From positions 1-5,298 of the forward strand of contig QAKL01000122.1 in NCBI GenBank assembly GCA_003343815.1: a DNA stretch of 5,298 bases. Reading direction: 5' to 3'. Under the pieces are notes generated by a model. That model ran no database searches and was not told the DNA's origin. It was given only the letters and a program-made list of their open reading frames with translations. Position 1 is the first letter of the stretch. The number at the start of each line of letters is the position of its first letter. The stretch comes from Clostridiales bacterium. Its GTDB lineage: Bacteria > Bacillota > Peptococcia > Peptococcales > Peptococcaceae. This document shows, piece after piece, positions 1 to 5,146 of this stretch. Made by a program: the position numbers and the translations under genes.

Positions 1-220
1 CGGAAATTTTTTAATAATCTCCTCCTCTCCTAACACGGCCAGAGAATCTTCTCTAAATGCTAAAAGCCAAGGGTATTCGGCAAAGCATGAGTCGTAACGG
101 CAATTGTCTGGATAATATAGTGTACTCCTTATAACAGCGTTATATAGCCCTGTTGTAGTGTGTTCTCTCTCCCAATCCTTGTCAAGTAGTTTTCATAACT
201 TTTTCGCAAATTTTGCTCAT
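1..220 (-). pseudogene. Unrecognised protein gene, 5' part only, with an apparent +1 frameshift; runs off the left edge
   Basis: A good start exists at 220: ATG preceded by GGAG at 229-232 with 8 bases between. From it the frame reads MSKICEKVMK, then TT and a TGA at 182-184. One base over, a frame stays open for 63 codons to position 1 (LLDKDWEREHTTTG at its start, then a Trp/Tyr-rich stretch with YPWLLAF and an acidic GEEEI near the edge). That second frame has no ATG, GTG or TTG before a GTG at its codon 52, and a TGA closes it just upstream. Removing one A from the four-A run at 190-193 joins both into MSKICEKVMKLLDKDWERE, which reads like one protein. So I infer a one-base insertion: a broken gene, a sequence error or, less likely, programmed shifting. 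I do not recognise the family. Three of four Arg codons are AGA/AGG whereas the downstream genes favour CGN, hinting at a different origin. Confidence 0.55.
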
Positions 221-238
221 TTCGTTTTCTCCACGAAA
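220..238 (-). promoter_or_regulatory. Ribosome binding site held in a small hairpin
   Basis: On the minus strand TTTCGT (238-233) pairs with ACGAAA (225-220), leaving GGAGAAA as a 7-base loop. The loop holds the Shine-Dalgarno GGAG, and the stem's last base is the A of the start codon. The upper arm reuses bases of the U-tract of the ansA terminator. The pairing is visible in the sequence; any effect on translation is inference, since a 6-bp A/T-rich stem is weak. Confidence 0.35.
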
Positions 239-259
239 AAAAGCCGTTTGCACGGCTTT
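236..259 (-). terminator. Intrinsic terminator of ansA
   Basis: Minus-strand reading gives a perfect 8-bp stem AAAGCCGT / ACGGCTTT (259-252 with 247-240), closed by a GCAA tetraloop of the stable GNRA type. It runs into seven T at 242-236. It starts one base after the ansA stop codon, as expected for a dedicated terminator. The next gene starts only 16 bases beyond the T-run, so it must depend on read-through or on a promoter inside ansA. Confidence 0.92.
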
Positions 260-260
260 C

Positions 261-1253
261 TTACAGAATATCTTTAGCAATCGGCTGATAAAACATTTCC
301 GCCACCTTTGCCTGCTCCTTTGTCTGCGGCAAAATCCACATCAATTTCGCCAAAACAGCTTCCACCGTCATATTATACGCCTCGATCAGCTCATATTGAT
401 CCTTAATCTTTTTACCTACCTGATAAACCTCCATATCGCTGCCCTCGTGCGAAACCTGCGTCGCCATGACGATGATTTTACCCTTGGCCAGCCAGCGCTC
501 GATACTGTTCAAAAATTCCTCGTTGCCGTAGCAGGGCAGTCCACCTACACCGAAACTTTCGATGATCACCGCATCATAATGCTCTGCCAGATACTCAAAA
601 ATCCCTGCGTCCAAGCCAGGCGTTAATTTTAGGACAAACACTTTCGGATCGAGCTTGTGATAAAATTTGACCGCACCCTCAGGTTTGCTCTCTTCAATAA
701 AATAAATAATCCTGCGGTCCCTAATGACGGCGATCTCCGGATAGTCGATACTCGAAAAGGCATTATAGCTTTTGGTGCGCGATTTTCTTGCGCGCGTCCC
801 CATGATGACCTTACCGTCAAAAACCAGTTTAACTCCCTGCGCGTACTCGTCTGCCGCATACAAAAACGCATTGGTCAAATTATTGCGCGCGTCCGTATCC
901 TCCTCGTAAATCGACTTTTGCGAGCCGGTCATCACGATAGGTTTGGCGCTGTTTTGCACCAGATAGCTTAGTGCCGCGATTGTATACGCCATCGTATCCG
1001 TCCCGTGGGTGATGACAAACCCGTCATACTCCGCATAGTGCTCCTCCACACACTCCGCTATTTTAAGCCAGTGCTGCCAGTTGATATTGGTGCTGTCCAG
1101 ATTAAAAAGCTGCAAAGTATCAATTTCGGCGATCTGCGCCACCTGCGGCACATAGTTTAATATTTCCTCCGACGTGATCTGCGGCACCAATCCCCCTGCC
1201 GTGGGCTTAGAGGCGATCGTCCCGCCGGTCGCAATAAGCAGTATTTTTTTCAC
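261..1253 (-). CDS. ansA: L-asparaginase, cytoplasmic, B. subtilis AnsA type
   Basis: Hydrolyses L-asparagine to aspartate and ammonia. The 330 residues match the usual length, and there is no signal peptide, so it should act in the cytoplasm. The first catalytic motif TGGTIAS lies at 9-15 with nucleophile Thr12. The second, HGTDT at 83-87, gives Thr85-Asp86. The catalytic lysine is Lys157 in the GTRARK segment just before KSYNAFSS. The order and wording of these blocks, plus the PIVMTGSQ stretch (105-112) and the C-terminal PIAKDIL, follow B. subtilis AnsA closely as I remember it. The start is GTG: an in-frame TAA lies two codons upstream and no other start is near, with GAGGG 7 bases upstream. 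It is a single-gene unit with its own promoter and terminator, divergent from the SOS polymerase. B. subtilis ansAB is repressed by AnsR; here an unassigned dyad covers the promoter. Identification is secure; in vivo role (asparagine catabolism) is family knowledge. Confidence 0.96.
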   Translation of the reverse strand: MKKILLIATGGTIASKPTAGGLVPQITSEEILNYVPQVAQIAEIDTLQLFNLDSTNINWQHWLKIAECVEEHYAEYDGFVITHGTDTMAYTIAALSYLVQNSAKPIVMTGSQKSIYEEDTDARNNLTNAFLYAADEYAQGVKLVFDGKVIMGTRARKSRTKSYNAFSSIDYPEIAVIRDRRIIYFIEESKPEGAVKFYHKLDPKVFVLKLTPGLDAGIFEYLAEHYDAVIIESFGVGGLPCYGNEEFLNSIERWLAKGKIIVMATQVSHEGSDMEVYQVGKKIKDQYELIEAYNMTVEAVLAKLMWILPQTKEQAKVAEMFYQPIAKDIL

Positions 1254-1265
1254 ATTTTATCCCTC
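1250..1265 (-). promoter_or_regulatory. ansA translation start: SD, GTG start and overlapping ATG-TGA
   Basis: GAGGG at 1265-1261 lies 7 bases before the GTG at 1253-1251. An out-of-frame ATG at 1255-1253 shares its G with the GTG and is followed at once by TGA (1252-1250), making a start-stop pair on top of the real start. The real frame has a TAA at 1259-1257, so GTG is the only workable start for the full protein. Confidence 0.75.
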
Positions 1266-1289
1266 GCTTTATAATCTTACTGATGTTTC

Positions 1290-1318
1290 ATTATAGCACA
1301 CTTCTTTCTTTCAAACAA
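1290..1318 (-). promoter_or_regulatory. ansA promoter (sigma-A type, extended -10)
   Basis: On the minus strand the -10 is a consensus TATAAT (1295-1290) preceded by TGC, the extended -10 form. A weak -35 TTGTTT (1318-1313) lies 17 bases upstream. Transcription should begin near 1283, giving a leader of about 30 bases before the GTG. The weak -35 with a strong extended -10 fits a controlled promoter. Confidence 0.82.
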
Positions 1319-1324
1319 GAAGTG
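1299..1324. promoter_or_regulatory. Perfect 8-bp inverted repeat over the ansA -35: candidate operator
   Basis: CACTTCTT at 1299-1306 and AAGAAGTG at 1317-1324 are exact reverse complements, 10 bases apart, so half-site centres are 18 bases apart. The right arm covers part of the ansA -35 and the left arm lies in the -35/-10 spacer. Neither divergent promoter transcribes it, so it should act as DNA and not as an RNA hairpin. A dimeric repressor of ansA is the natural reading; the protein is unknown. Confidence 0.6.
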
Positions 1325-1328
1325 ATTT

Positions 1329-1342
1329 AGTAAAAATTTACT
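1329..1342. repeat. 14-bp inverted repeat just upstream of the polymerase -35
   Basis: AGTAAA (1329-1334) and TTTACT (1337-1342) are exact reverse complements around a 2-base AA centre. The repeat ends one base before the -35 of the polymerase promoter and 11 bases beyond the ansA -35. It could be a second operator, or chance in an A/T-rich spacer that also resembles an UP element. Confidence 0.35.
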
Positions 1343-1343
1343 C

Positions 1344-1372
1344 TTGTCAAAGCAGTGTTTCTTTGTTATAAT
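1344..1372 (+). promoter_or_regulatory. Promoter of the polymerase-YolD operon (sigma-A type)
   Basis: The -35 is TTGTCA (1344-1349), five of six to consensus. The -10 is a perfect TATAAT (1367-1372), the spacer is exactly 17 bases, and a TGT just before the -10 makes it an extended type. The predicted start of transcription is about 1379, inside the LexA box. It is an intrinsically strong promoter, as expected for a gene kept off by a repressor. Confidence 0.9.
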
Positions 1373-1373
1373 G

Positions 1374-1387
1374 AGAACAAATGTTCT
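1374..1387. promoter_or_regulatory. LexA (SOS) box
   Basis: The palindrome AGAAC-AAAT-GTTCT contains GAAC-N4-GTTC, the core of the Gram-positive LexA site (CGAAC-N4-GTTCG in Bacillus); only the outermost bases differ. It begins two bases after the -10 and spans the predicted transcription start, so bound LexA would block initiation. The gene it controls is a damage-response polymerase, which fits. Confidence 0.88.
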
Positions 1388-1393
1388 GCTATA

Positions 1394-1407
1394 GAGGTGA
1401 TAAAATG
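1394..1407 (+). promoter_or_regulatory. Ribosome binding site that fixes the polymerase start at 1405
   Basis: GAGGTGA at 1394-1400 lies 4 bases before ATG 1405. The in-frame ATG at 1381 lies inside the LexA box, at or next to the mRNA 5' end, with no Shine-Dalgarno, so it is not the start. Confidence 0.85.
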
Positions 1408-2667
1408 TCTGCCGCGGTTTATTTATGTATCGATTTAAAATCTTTTTATGCCTCGGTCGAGTGTATCGAGCGCGGTCTTGACCCGATGAAAGCCAAATTA
1501 GTCGTCGCCGATCCGGAGCGCTCCGAAAAAACCATCTGTCTCGCCGTATCTCCCGCCCTAAAAAACTTAGGGTTCCCCGGGCGCTGCCGCTTATTCGAAA
1601 TCCCTAAAAATATCGACTTTATCATCGCTCCGCCGCGTATGCAGAAATATATCGACTACGCCGCGGAAATTTACGCCATTTATCTCAAATACATTTCCCC
1701 TGAGGACATCCACGTCTACTCGATTGACGAGGTTTTTATCAACGCCGCGCCGTACTTGAAACTCTACCGCTGCACCGCACGGGAGTTCGCACTTTTACTC
1801 ATGCAGCAAATTTCCGATAATTTAGGTATCCGCGCTGCCTGCGGTATCGGCAGCAATCTATATTTAGCCAAAGTCGCTTTGGATATTTTGGCGAAGCACT
1901 CGCCCGATTTCATCGCCTTTTTGGACGAAGAAAATTACCGTTTGAAATTATGGCAGCATACGCCGCTCACCGACTTTTGGCGGATCGGGCGCGGGACGGC
2001 TGCGCGCTTAGCCAAATACGGCCTCACCACTATGGAAAAAATCGCCCATACCGACGAGGAATTGCTCTATCGTTTGTTCGGGATAGACACCGAATTACTG
2101 ATCGACCATGCCTGGGGGCGCGAACCCGTCACAATTCGCGATATCAAAAACTATCAACCGAAAAACAACTGTCTCACCGCAGGACAGGTCTTAATGCGCG
2201 ACTATTCGTTTAGCGAGGGCAGGCTGATTTTGCGCGAAATGCTTGATCTTTTATGCTTGGAAATGGTCAAAAAATCCCTCGTCTGCGGCTCGATCACTAT
2301 TCATATCACTTATAGCGACAAAGACTCGGCCTCGAGTACGGCACATTTTCCCCAAAAAACCTGCGCCTCCGATGTGATTTTAAGCGCAGTTACCGCCGTC
2401 TATGAGCGCATCGTCTCTCCCGCGCGCACTATCCGCCGCGTCAATATCTGCTATAACAACGTCACCCGCGATACAGCGGTTTATCAGCCCTCTTTGTTTG
2501 ATACTGCCGCTAAAGATACGCAAAAAAGCAAGAAACTCTCGCAAACCATCCTCGCTATCAAGGACAAATACGGCAAAGACGCCATGCTCCGCGGCATGAA
2601 TTTTGAGGAAGCCGCCACCACCCGCGAGCGCAATCACCAGATCGGAGGTCATAAAAGTGGCGAATAA
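1405..2667 (+). CDS. Y-family translesion DNA polymerase, UvrX/UmuC-like
   Basis: A 420-residue error-prone polymerase expected to copy past DNA lesions, at the replication fork via the sliding clamp. The palm begins with CIDLKSFYASVE: Asp10 is the first metal ligand and Tyr15 sits where the steric-gate aromatic excludes ribonucleotides. The second motif is SIDE (107-110), giving Asp109-Glu110. DinB has DMD at the first site; here it is DLK, as in the UvrX/YqjW/UmuC branch. GIGSNLYLAK (147-156) is the usual helix after the palm, and FWRIGRGTAARL (191-202) is the DNA-binding helix-hairpin-helix. The little-finger domain follows, then QPSLFD (361-366), a clamp-binding motif, and KYGKDAMLRG (388-397), typical of this branch's C-terminus. 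The start is chosen from the Shine-Dalgarno. It heads an SOS operon with the YolD-like gene. I am sure of the polymerase class and less sure of the exact subfamily name. Confidence 0.93.
   Translation: MSAAVYLCIDLKSFYASVECIERGLDPMKAKLVVADPERSEKTICLAVSPALKNLGFPGRCRLFEIPKNIDFIIAPPRMQKYIDYAAEIYAIYLKYISPEDIHVYSIDEVFINAAPYLKLYRCTAREFALLLMQQISDNLGIRAACGIGSNLYLAKVALDILAKHSPDFIAFLDEENYRLKLWQHTPLTDFWRIGRGTAARLAKYGLTTMEKIAHTDEELLYRLFGIDTELLIDHAWGREPVTIRDIKNYQPKNNCLTAGQVLMRDYSFSEGRLILREMLDLLCLEMVKKSLVCGSITIHITYSDKDSASSTAHFPQKTCASDVILSAVTAVYERIVSPARTIRRVNICYNNVTRDTAVYQPSLFDTAAKDTQKSKKLSQTILAIKDKYGKDAMLRGMNFEEAATTRERNHQIGGHKSGE
2644..2659 (+). promoter_or_regulatory. Ribosome binding site and GTG start of the YolD-like gene
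   Basis: GGAGGT at 2644-2649 lies 7 bases before GTG 2657, an ideal arrangement inside the end of the polymerase gene. It decides against the in-frame ATG at 2603, which would add 18 residues (a Pro-rich stretch encoded by the overlap) and has no Shine-Dalgarno. Confidence 0.85.
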
Positions 2668-2998
2668 AATTCACCCCAAAATGCCCGTCTCCCAGCGCGC
2701 CAAGCAATTCATGCCCTTTGCCGCCTTAGACGGTTTAGAGGAAGCATTAGCGCAAAAGGAGCGCGAGCTCACCCAAGTATCAAAAATCACCCTCTCCGCC
2801 GATATGCTTGAGGAGTTAAACGCCATGCTAAACTCTCTGCATAAAAACCAAGAAATCAGCATCACCTACTACATTAATCACACCTATCAAATCATAATCG
2901 GCAAAGTGTGCGAAATAGATTTTGTCTGCCAATTTTTAAAAATCGATACCGCGAAAATTTATTTCGCCGACATTTTAAAAATAACTCCGCTGAAATAG
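2657..2998 (+). CDS. YolD-like protein, partner of the Y-family polymerase
   Basis: A 113-residue protein starting at GTG. The N-terminal third carries the family's recognisable block RAKQFMPFAALDG (14-26), followed by an acidic/basic helix (EEALAQKERELTQ, 28-40). The rest alternates short strands and helices, ending in an Ile/Phe-rich region. No signal peptide or membrane segment is seen, so it is cytoplasmic. YolD-like genes commonly sit next to UvrX-type polymerases in Bacillota and have been proposed, without firm proof, to play the part of UmuD. It overlaps the polymerase gene by 11 bases and has a strong internal ribosome binding site, so the two are co-transcribed from the LexA-controlled promoter and probably translationally coupled. 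It shows no Ser/Lys peptidase motif of UmuD or LexA, so any UmuD-like role would be structural. Family call is from the motif plus context. Confidence 0.82.
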   Translation: MANKIHPKMPVSQRAKQFMPFAALDGLEEALAQKERELTQVSKITLSADMLEELNAMLNSLHKNQEISITYYINHTYQIIIGKVCEIDFVCQFLKIDTAKIYFADILKITPLK

Positions 2999-3002
2999 TA
3001 AA

Positions 3003-3068
3003 AGCCGTTCAAGATATGTTTTCAGGCATCATATTTTACCTAAAAGCACCTTAAACGGCTGTTTTTTT
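3003..3068 (+). terminator. Hairpin terminator after the YolD-like gene, possibly working both ways
   Basis: AGCCGTTCAAG (3003-3013) pairs with CTTAAACGGCT (3050-3060), 11 bp with one C-A mismatch, followed by G and seven T (3062-3068). The 36-base loop is long but contains an inner 5-bp stem, ATATG (3014-3018) with CATAT (3030-3034). Read on the minus strand, the same stem is followed by TTTTACTATTT, a broken T-tract. It could thus also end the leftward aroC-pheA-aroF transcript, for which I see no other terminator. Confidence 0.72.
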
Positions 3069-3183
3069 ATACATAAGTGTTCGTTACCATTTTCATCTCG
3101 GCTAATTGCTCCGAAAAAGGTTTTGTTTTTTCTGTCGGACAAAAACCGTATTTCCGATAGAAAGCCTGCGCCTTTTTCGTTCC
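3067..3183 (-). pseudogene. C-terminal remnant of a GNAT-family acetyltransferase gene
   Basis: The minus strand encodes 38 residues ending in TAA (3069-3067): GTKKAQAFYRKYGF at the start, then CPTEKTKPFSEQLAEMKMVT near the end. A-x-x-FY-x-KYGF is the classic late motif of GNAT N-acetyltransferases, where the Tyr lies at the acetyl-CoA site, and the tail is typical of their last strand. Directly upstream in frame are TAG and TAA (3189-3184), and beyond that lies the aroF 3' end in another frame. The N-terminal three quarters, including the acetyl-CoA loop, are therefore gone. An ATG at 3216 opens the same frame for nine codons before those stops. Most likely a deletion left the tail of a gene whose terminator is still in place. 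The substrate cannot be told. Confidence 0.68.
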
Positions 3184-3218
3184 TTACTACTTTCTAACAA
3201 TCAAATCCGACTTCATCC

Positions 3219-4247
3219 TCACACCAAATCGGCGATTTCCAAAATTAATTCTTTCGATTTTTCCCAGCCCAGGCACGCATCGGTAATGGATTTGCCGTAA
3301 ACGCCCTCGCCGACTTTTTGATTGCCGTCTACCAGATAGCTTTCGATCATGAATCCTTTCACCATATTGCCGATATCCGCATTGTGGCGGCAGGAGTGCA
3401 AGACTTCTTTGCAAATACGGCGCTGCTCCAGATAATTTTTACCCGAGTTCGAATGATTGCAGTCGATGATTAAAGCCATATTTTCCAGATTGCTCTTGGC
3501 ATACATCTGGTGCAGACGCTCCAAATCCTCATAATGATAATTCGGCACATTTATCCCATGCTTGCTGATACTGCCGCGCAAAATCGCATGCGCCAAAGGA
3601 TTACCCGTCGTCTCGACCTCCCAGCCGCGATAAGCAAATACATGCTTGCTCTGCGCGGCATGAATGGCATTTAACATGACGGAAAAATCACCGCTGGTCG
3701 GATTTTTCATGCCGATAGGCGCGATGACTCCGCTGGATACCAGACGATGCTCCTGATTCTCCACAGAGCGCGCCCCTACCGCGATATAGGACAATATATC
3801 CGACAAATATTCATAATTAGACGGATAAAGCATCTCATCGGCAATCGGCATCCCCGTTTCCTCCAAGACACGGCTTTGCATTTCGCGGATCGCCAGTAAC
3901 CCTTTGAGCATATCAGGTTGGGCATTAGGATCGGGCTGGTGCAGCATACCCTTATAACCGTCGCCTGTAGTACGCGGTTTATTGGTGTAAACGCGCGGGA
4001 CAAACAAAAGTTTATCCTTGACCTCCTCCTGCACTTCTTTCAGGCGATGGACATACTCCAGCACCGCCTCCTCATGATCCGCCGAACAAGGCCCGATAAT
4101 CAAAAGCATCCTCTTATCCTCACCGCACAAAATATCCTTGATCTGCGCGTCCGCCTTTTCTTTCATCACCGTCGCCTGATACGAAATCGGATATCTTTCT
4201 TTAACCTCCTGCGGCACCGGCAACATTCTTTCAAAACGCATTCCCAT
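3219..4247 (-). CDS. aroF: DAHP synthase (3-deoxy-7-phosphoheptulonate synthase), AroFGH type
   Basis: Catalyses the entry step of the shikimate pathway: phosphoenolpyruvate plus erythrose 4-phosphate to DAHP, in the cytoplasm, with a divalent metal. The 342 residues match the type I-alpha family of E. coli AroF/G/H. Motifs in order: GPCS (52-55; Cys54 metal ligand), KPRTT (90-94; phosphate binding), GARSVENQEHR (158-168), NHSNSGK (264-270; His265 metal ligand), IESYLVDGNQ (301-310; Glu302 ligand) and GKSITDACLGW (318-328; Asp323 ligand). All four metal ligands are present. The start is ATG 4247, 8 bases after AGGAG, beginning MGMRFERMLP; a frame extension to 4298 would run back into pheA without a ribosome site. 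It is the last gene of the aroC-pheA-aroF group, 14 bases after pheA. The aroF symbol is by family; which amino acid inhibits it is not evident. Confidence 0.95.
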   Translation of the reverse strand: MGMRFERMLPVPQEVKERYPISYQATVMKEKADAQIKDILCGEDKRMLLIIGPCSADHEEAVLEYVHRLKEVQEEVKDKLLFVPRVYTNKPRTTGDGYKGMLHQPDPNAQPDMLKGLLAIREMQSRVLEETGMPIADEMLYPSNYEYLSDILSYIAVGARSVENQEHRLVSSGVIAPIGMKNPTSGDFSVMLNAIHAAQSKHVFAYRGWEVETTGNPLAHAILRGSISKHGINVPNYHYEDLERLHQMYAKSNLENMALIIDCNHSNSGKNYLEQRRICKEVLHSCRHNADIGNMVKGFMIESYLVDGNQKVGEGVYGKSITDACLGWEKSKELILEIADLV

Positions 4248-4255
4248 AATGAGCA

Positions 4256-4260
4256 CTCCT
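4256..4260 (-). promoter_or_regulatory. Ribosome binding site of aroF
   Basis: AGGAG at 4260-4256 starts one base after the pheA TAA (4264-4262) and lies 8 bases before ATG 4247. The tight stop-to-SD arrangement suggests ribosomes finishing pheA can load onto aroF. Confidence 0.85.
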
Positions 4261-4261
4261 T

Positions 4262-5146
4262 TTATTTTACTTCTGTGTATAATCCCAAAAAGCTGCAAAC
4301 TTCATTTTGTTTTTGCAAATCATTTAATAACTGCGCGACTTTATCGGAATACTCCGGACAGTCCAAATCCAAGAAAAATCTAAACTCAAACTCTCTTTCC
4401 GCGATCGGCCGCGACTCTATTTTCGTCAGATTAATATTAAACTCGGCAAACTTCGCCAATACCTCGTAAAGTGCGCCCGGACGGTGCTTTAAAATCAGCA
4501 TGACGCTCATTTTATCCGCCCGAGGGTAAATCTCCAATTCCTTAGAAATACAGATGAAGCGCGTATAATTATTCTCCTGATCCTGCACCGACTGCCGCAG
4601 GACGTCCAAACCATACTTCTCCGCACAAACGGCAGAAGATAATGCGGCTATATCGCGGCGCTCGCTTTCAGCGACCATTTTGGCGGCCATCGCCGTATTG
4701 GCGCAGGCGGTAATTTTCACCTCACCCATTGACTGCAAAAACGCTCCGCACTGTCCGATCGCCTGCTCATGAGAAATGACTTCGCTTATTTCCGCTAATT
4801 TGACGCCCTTTTTTACCAATAAATTATGATCTATCTTTAGGCGCAGCGCGCGGACGATGCTGAATTTATGCTTGACCATCAGCTCATAGACCTTTAAGAC
4901 CGAGCCGGCGGTGCTGTTTTCGATCGGCAACACCCCGTAGCGGCACTTGCCGTTTTCAACAGCAGTAAAGACATCTTCGAAACTTTTATAATAAATTATC
5001 TCAGGCTCGGCAAATAATTCCCGTGCCGCTAATTCCGAATAAGCACCCTCCACTCCTTGGCAGGCTACCACCGCGCTTTTAGGGAAAGCCGACGGCATAT
5101 TTTTCAGAGCCGTATCTATCCTATCCGACCACATATTTTCACTCAT
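4262..5146 (-). CDS. pheA: Prephenate dehydratase with C-terminal ACT domain
   Basis: Converts prephenate to phenylpyruvate, the step before the final transamination to phenylalanine. The 294 residues hold the catalytic domain at about 25-200: CQGVEGAYSE (29-38), PIENSTAGSV (74-83), SHEQAIGQC (125-133), NTAMAAKMV (150-158) and the family's catalytic TRF (195-197). An ACT domain follows (about 212-294) with GALYEVL (224-230) and ESRP (244-247), the paired motifs that bind phenylalanine, so feedback inhibition is expected. About 24 residues precede the domain; they do not look like a chorismate mutase, so this is a stand-alone dehydratase. Its ATG overlaps the aroC stop by 4 bases (ATGA), with GAGGTG 5 bases upstream, pointing to coupled translation. 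Full length with no missing key residue seen. Confidence 0.96.
   Translation of the reverse strand: MSENMWSDRIDTALKNMPSAFPKSAVVACQGVEGAYSELAARELFAEPEIIYYKSFEDVFTAVENGKCRYGVLPIENSTAGSVLKVYELMVKHKFSIVRALRLKIDHNLLVKKGVKLAEISEVISHEQAIGQCGAFLQSMGEVKITACANTAMAAKMVAESERRDIAALSSAVCAEKYGLDVLRQSVQDQENNYTRFICISKELEIYPRADKMSVMLILKHRPGALYEVLAKFAEFNINLTKIESRPIAEREFEFRFFLDLDCPEYSDKVAQLLNDLQKQNEVCSFLGLYTEVK

Noticed and set aside
140..185. TTGACA (185-180) with TATATA downstream on the minus strand as a promoter
   Set aside because: The two hexamers are 33 bases apart, far beyond the 16-18 needed, and they fall inside an open frame that reads as protein.
213..626. 137-codon open frame on the plus strand over the ansA 3' end
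   Set aside because: Antisense to a confident gene; composition is a by-product of ansA codons and no domain or ribosome site is seen.
1180..1200. Missing flexible-loop Tyr in asparaginase (Leu22 instead)
   Set aside because: As I recall B. subtilis AnsA also has Leu here, so it is a subfamily trait and not a defect.
1381..1404. ATG at 1381 as the polymerase start (eight extra residues)
   Set aside because: It lies inside the LexA box at or next to the predicted mRNA 5' end, with no ribosome binding site; ATG 1405 has GAGGTGA in front and matches family N-termini.
3187..3414. 75-codon open frame on the minus strand over the aroF 3' end
   Set aside because: Shadow frame of aroF; its last nine codons happen to share the frame of the GNAT remnant but the rest is not protein-like.
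4248..4298. Longer aroF reading from 4298 (17 extra residues)
   Set aside because: The extension is the end of pheA in another frame and has no ribosome site; AGGAG is correctly spaced only for ATG 4247.
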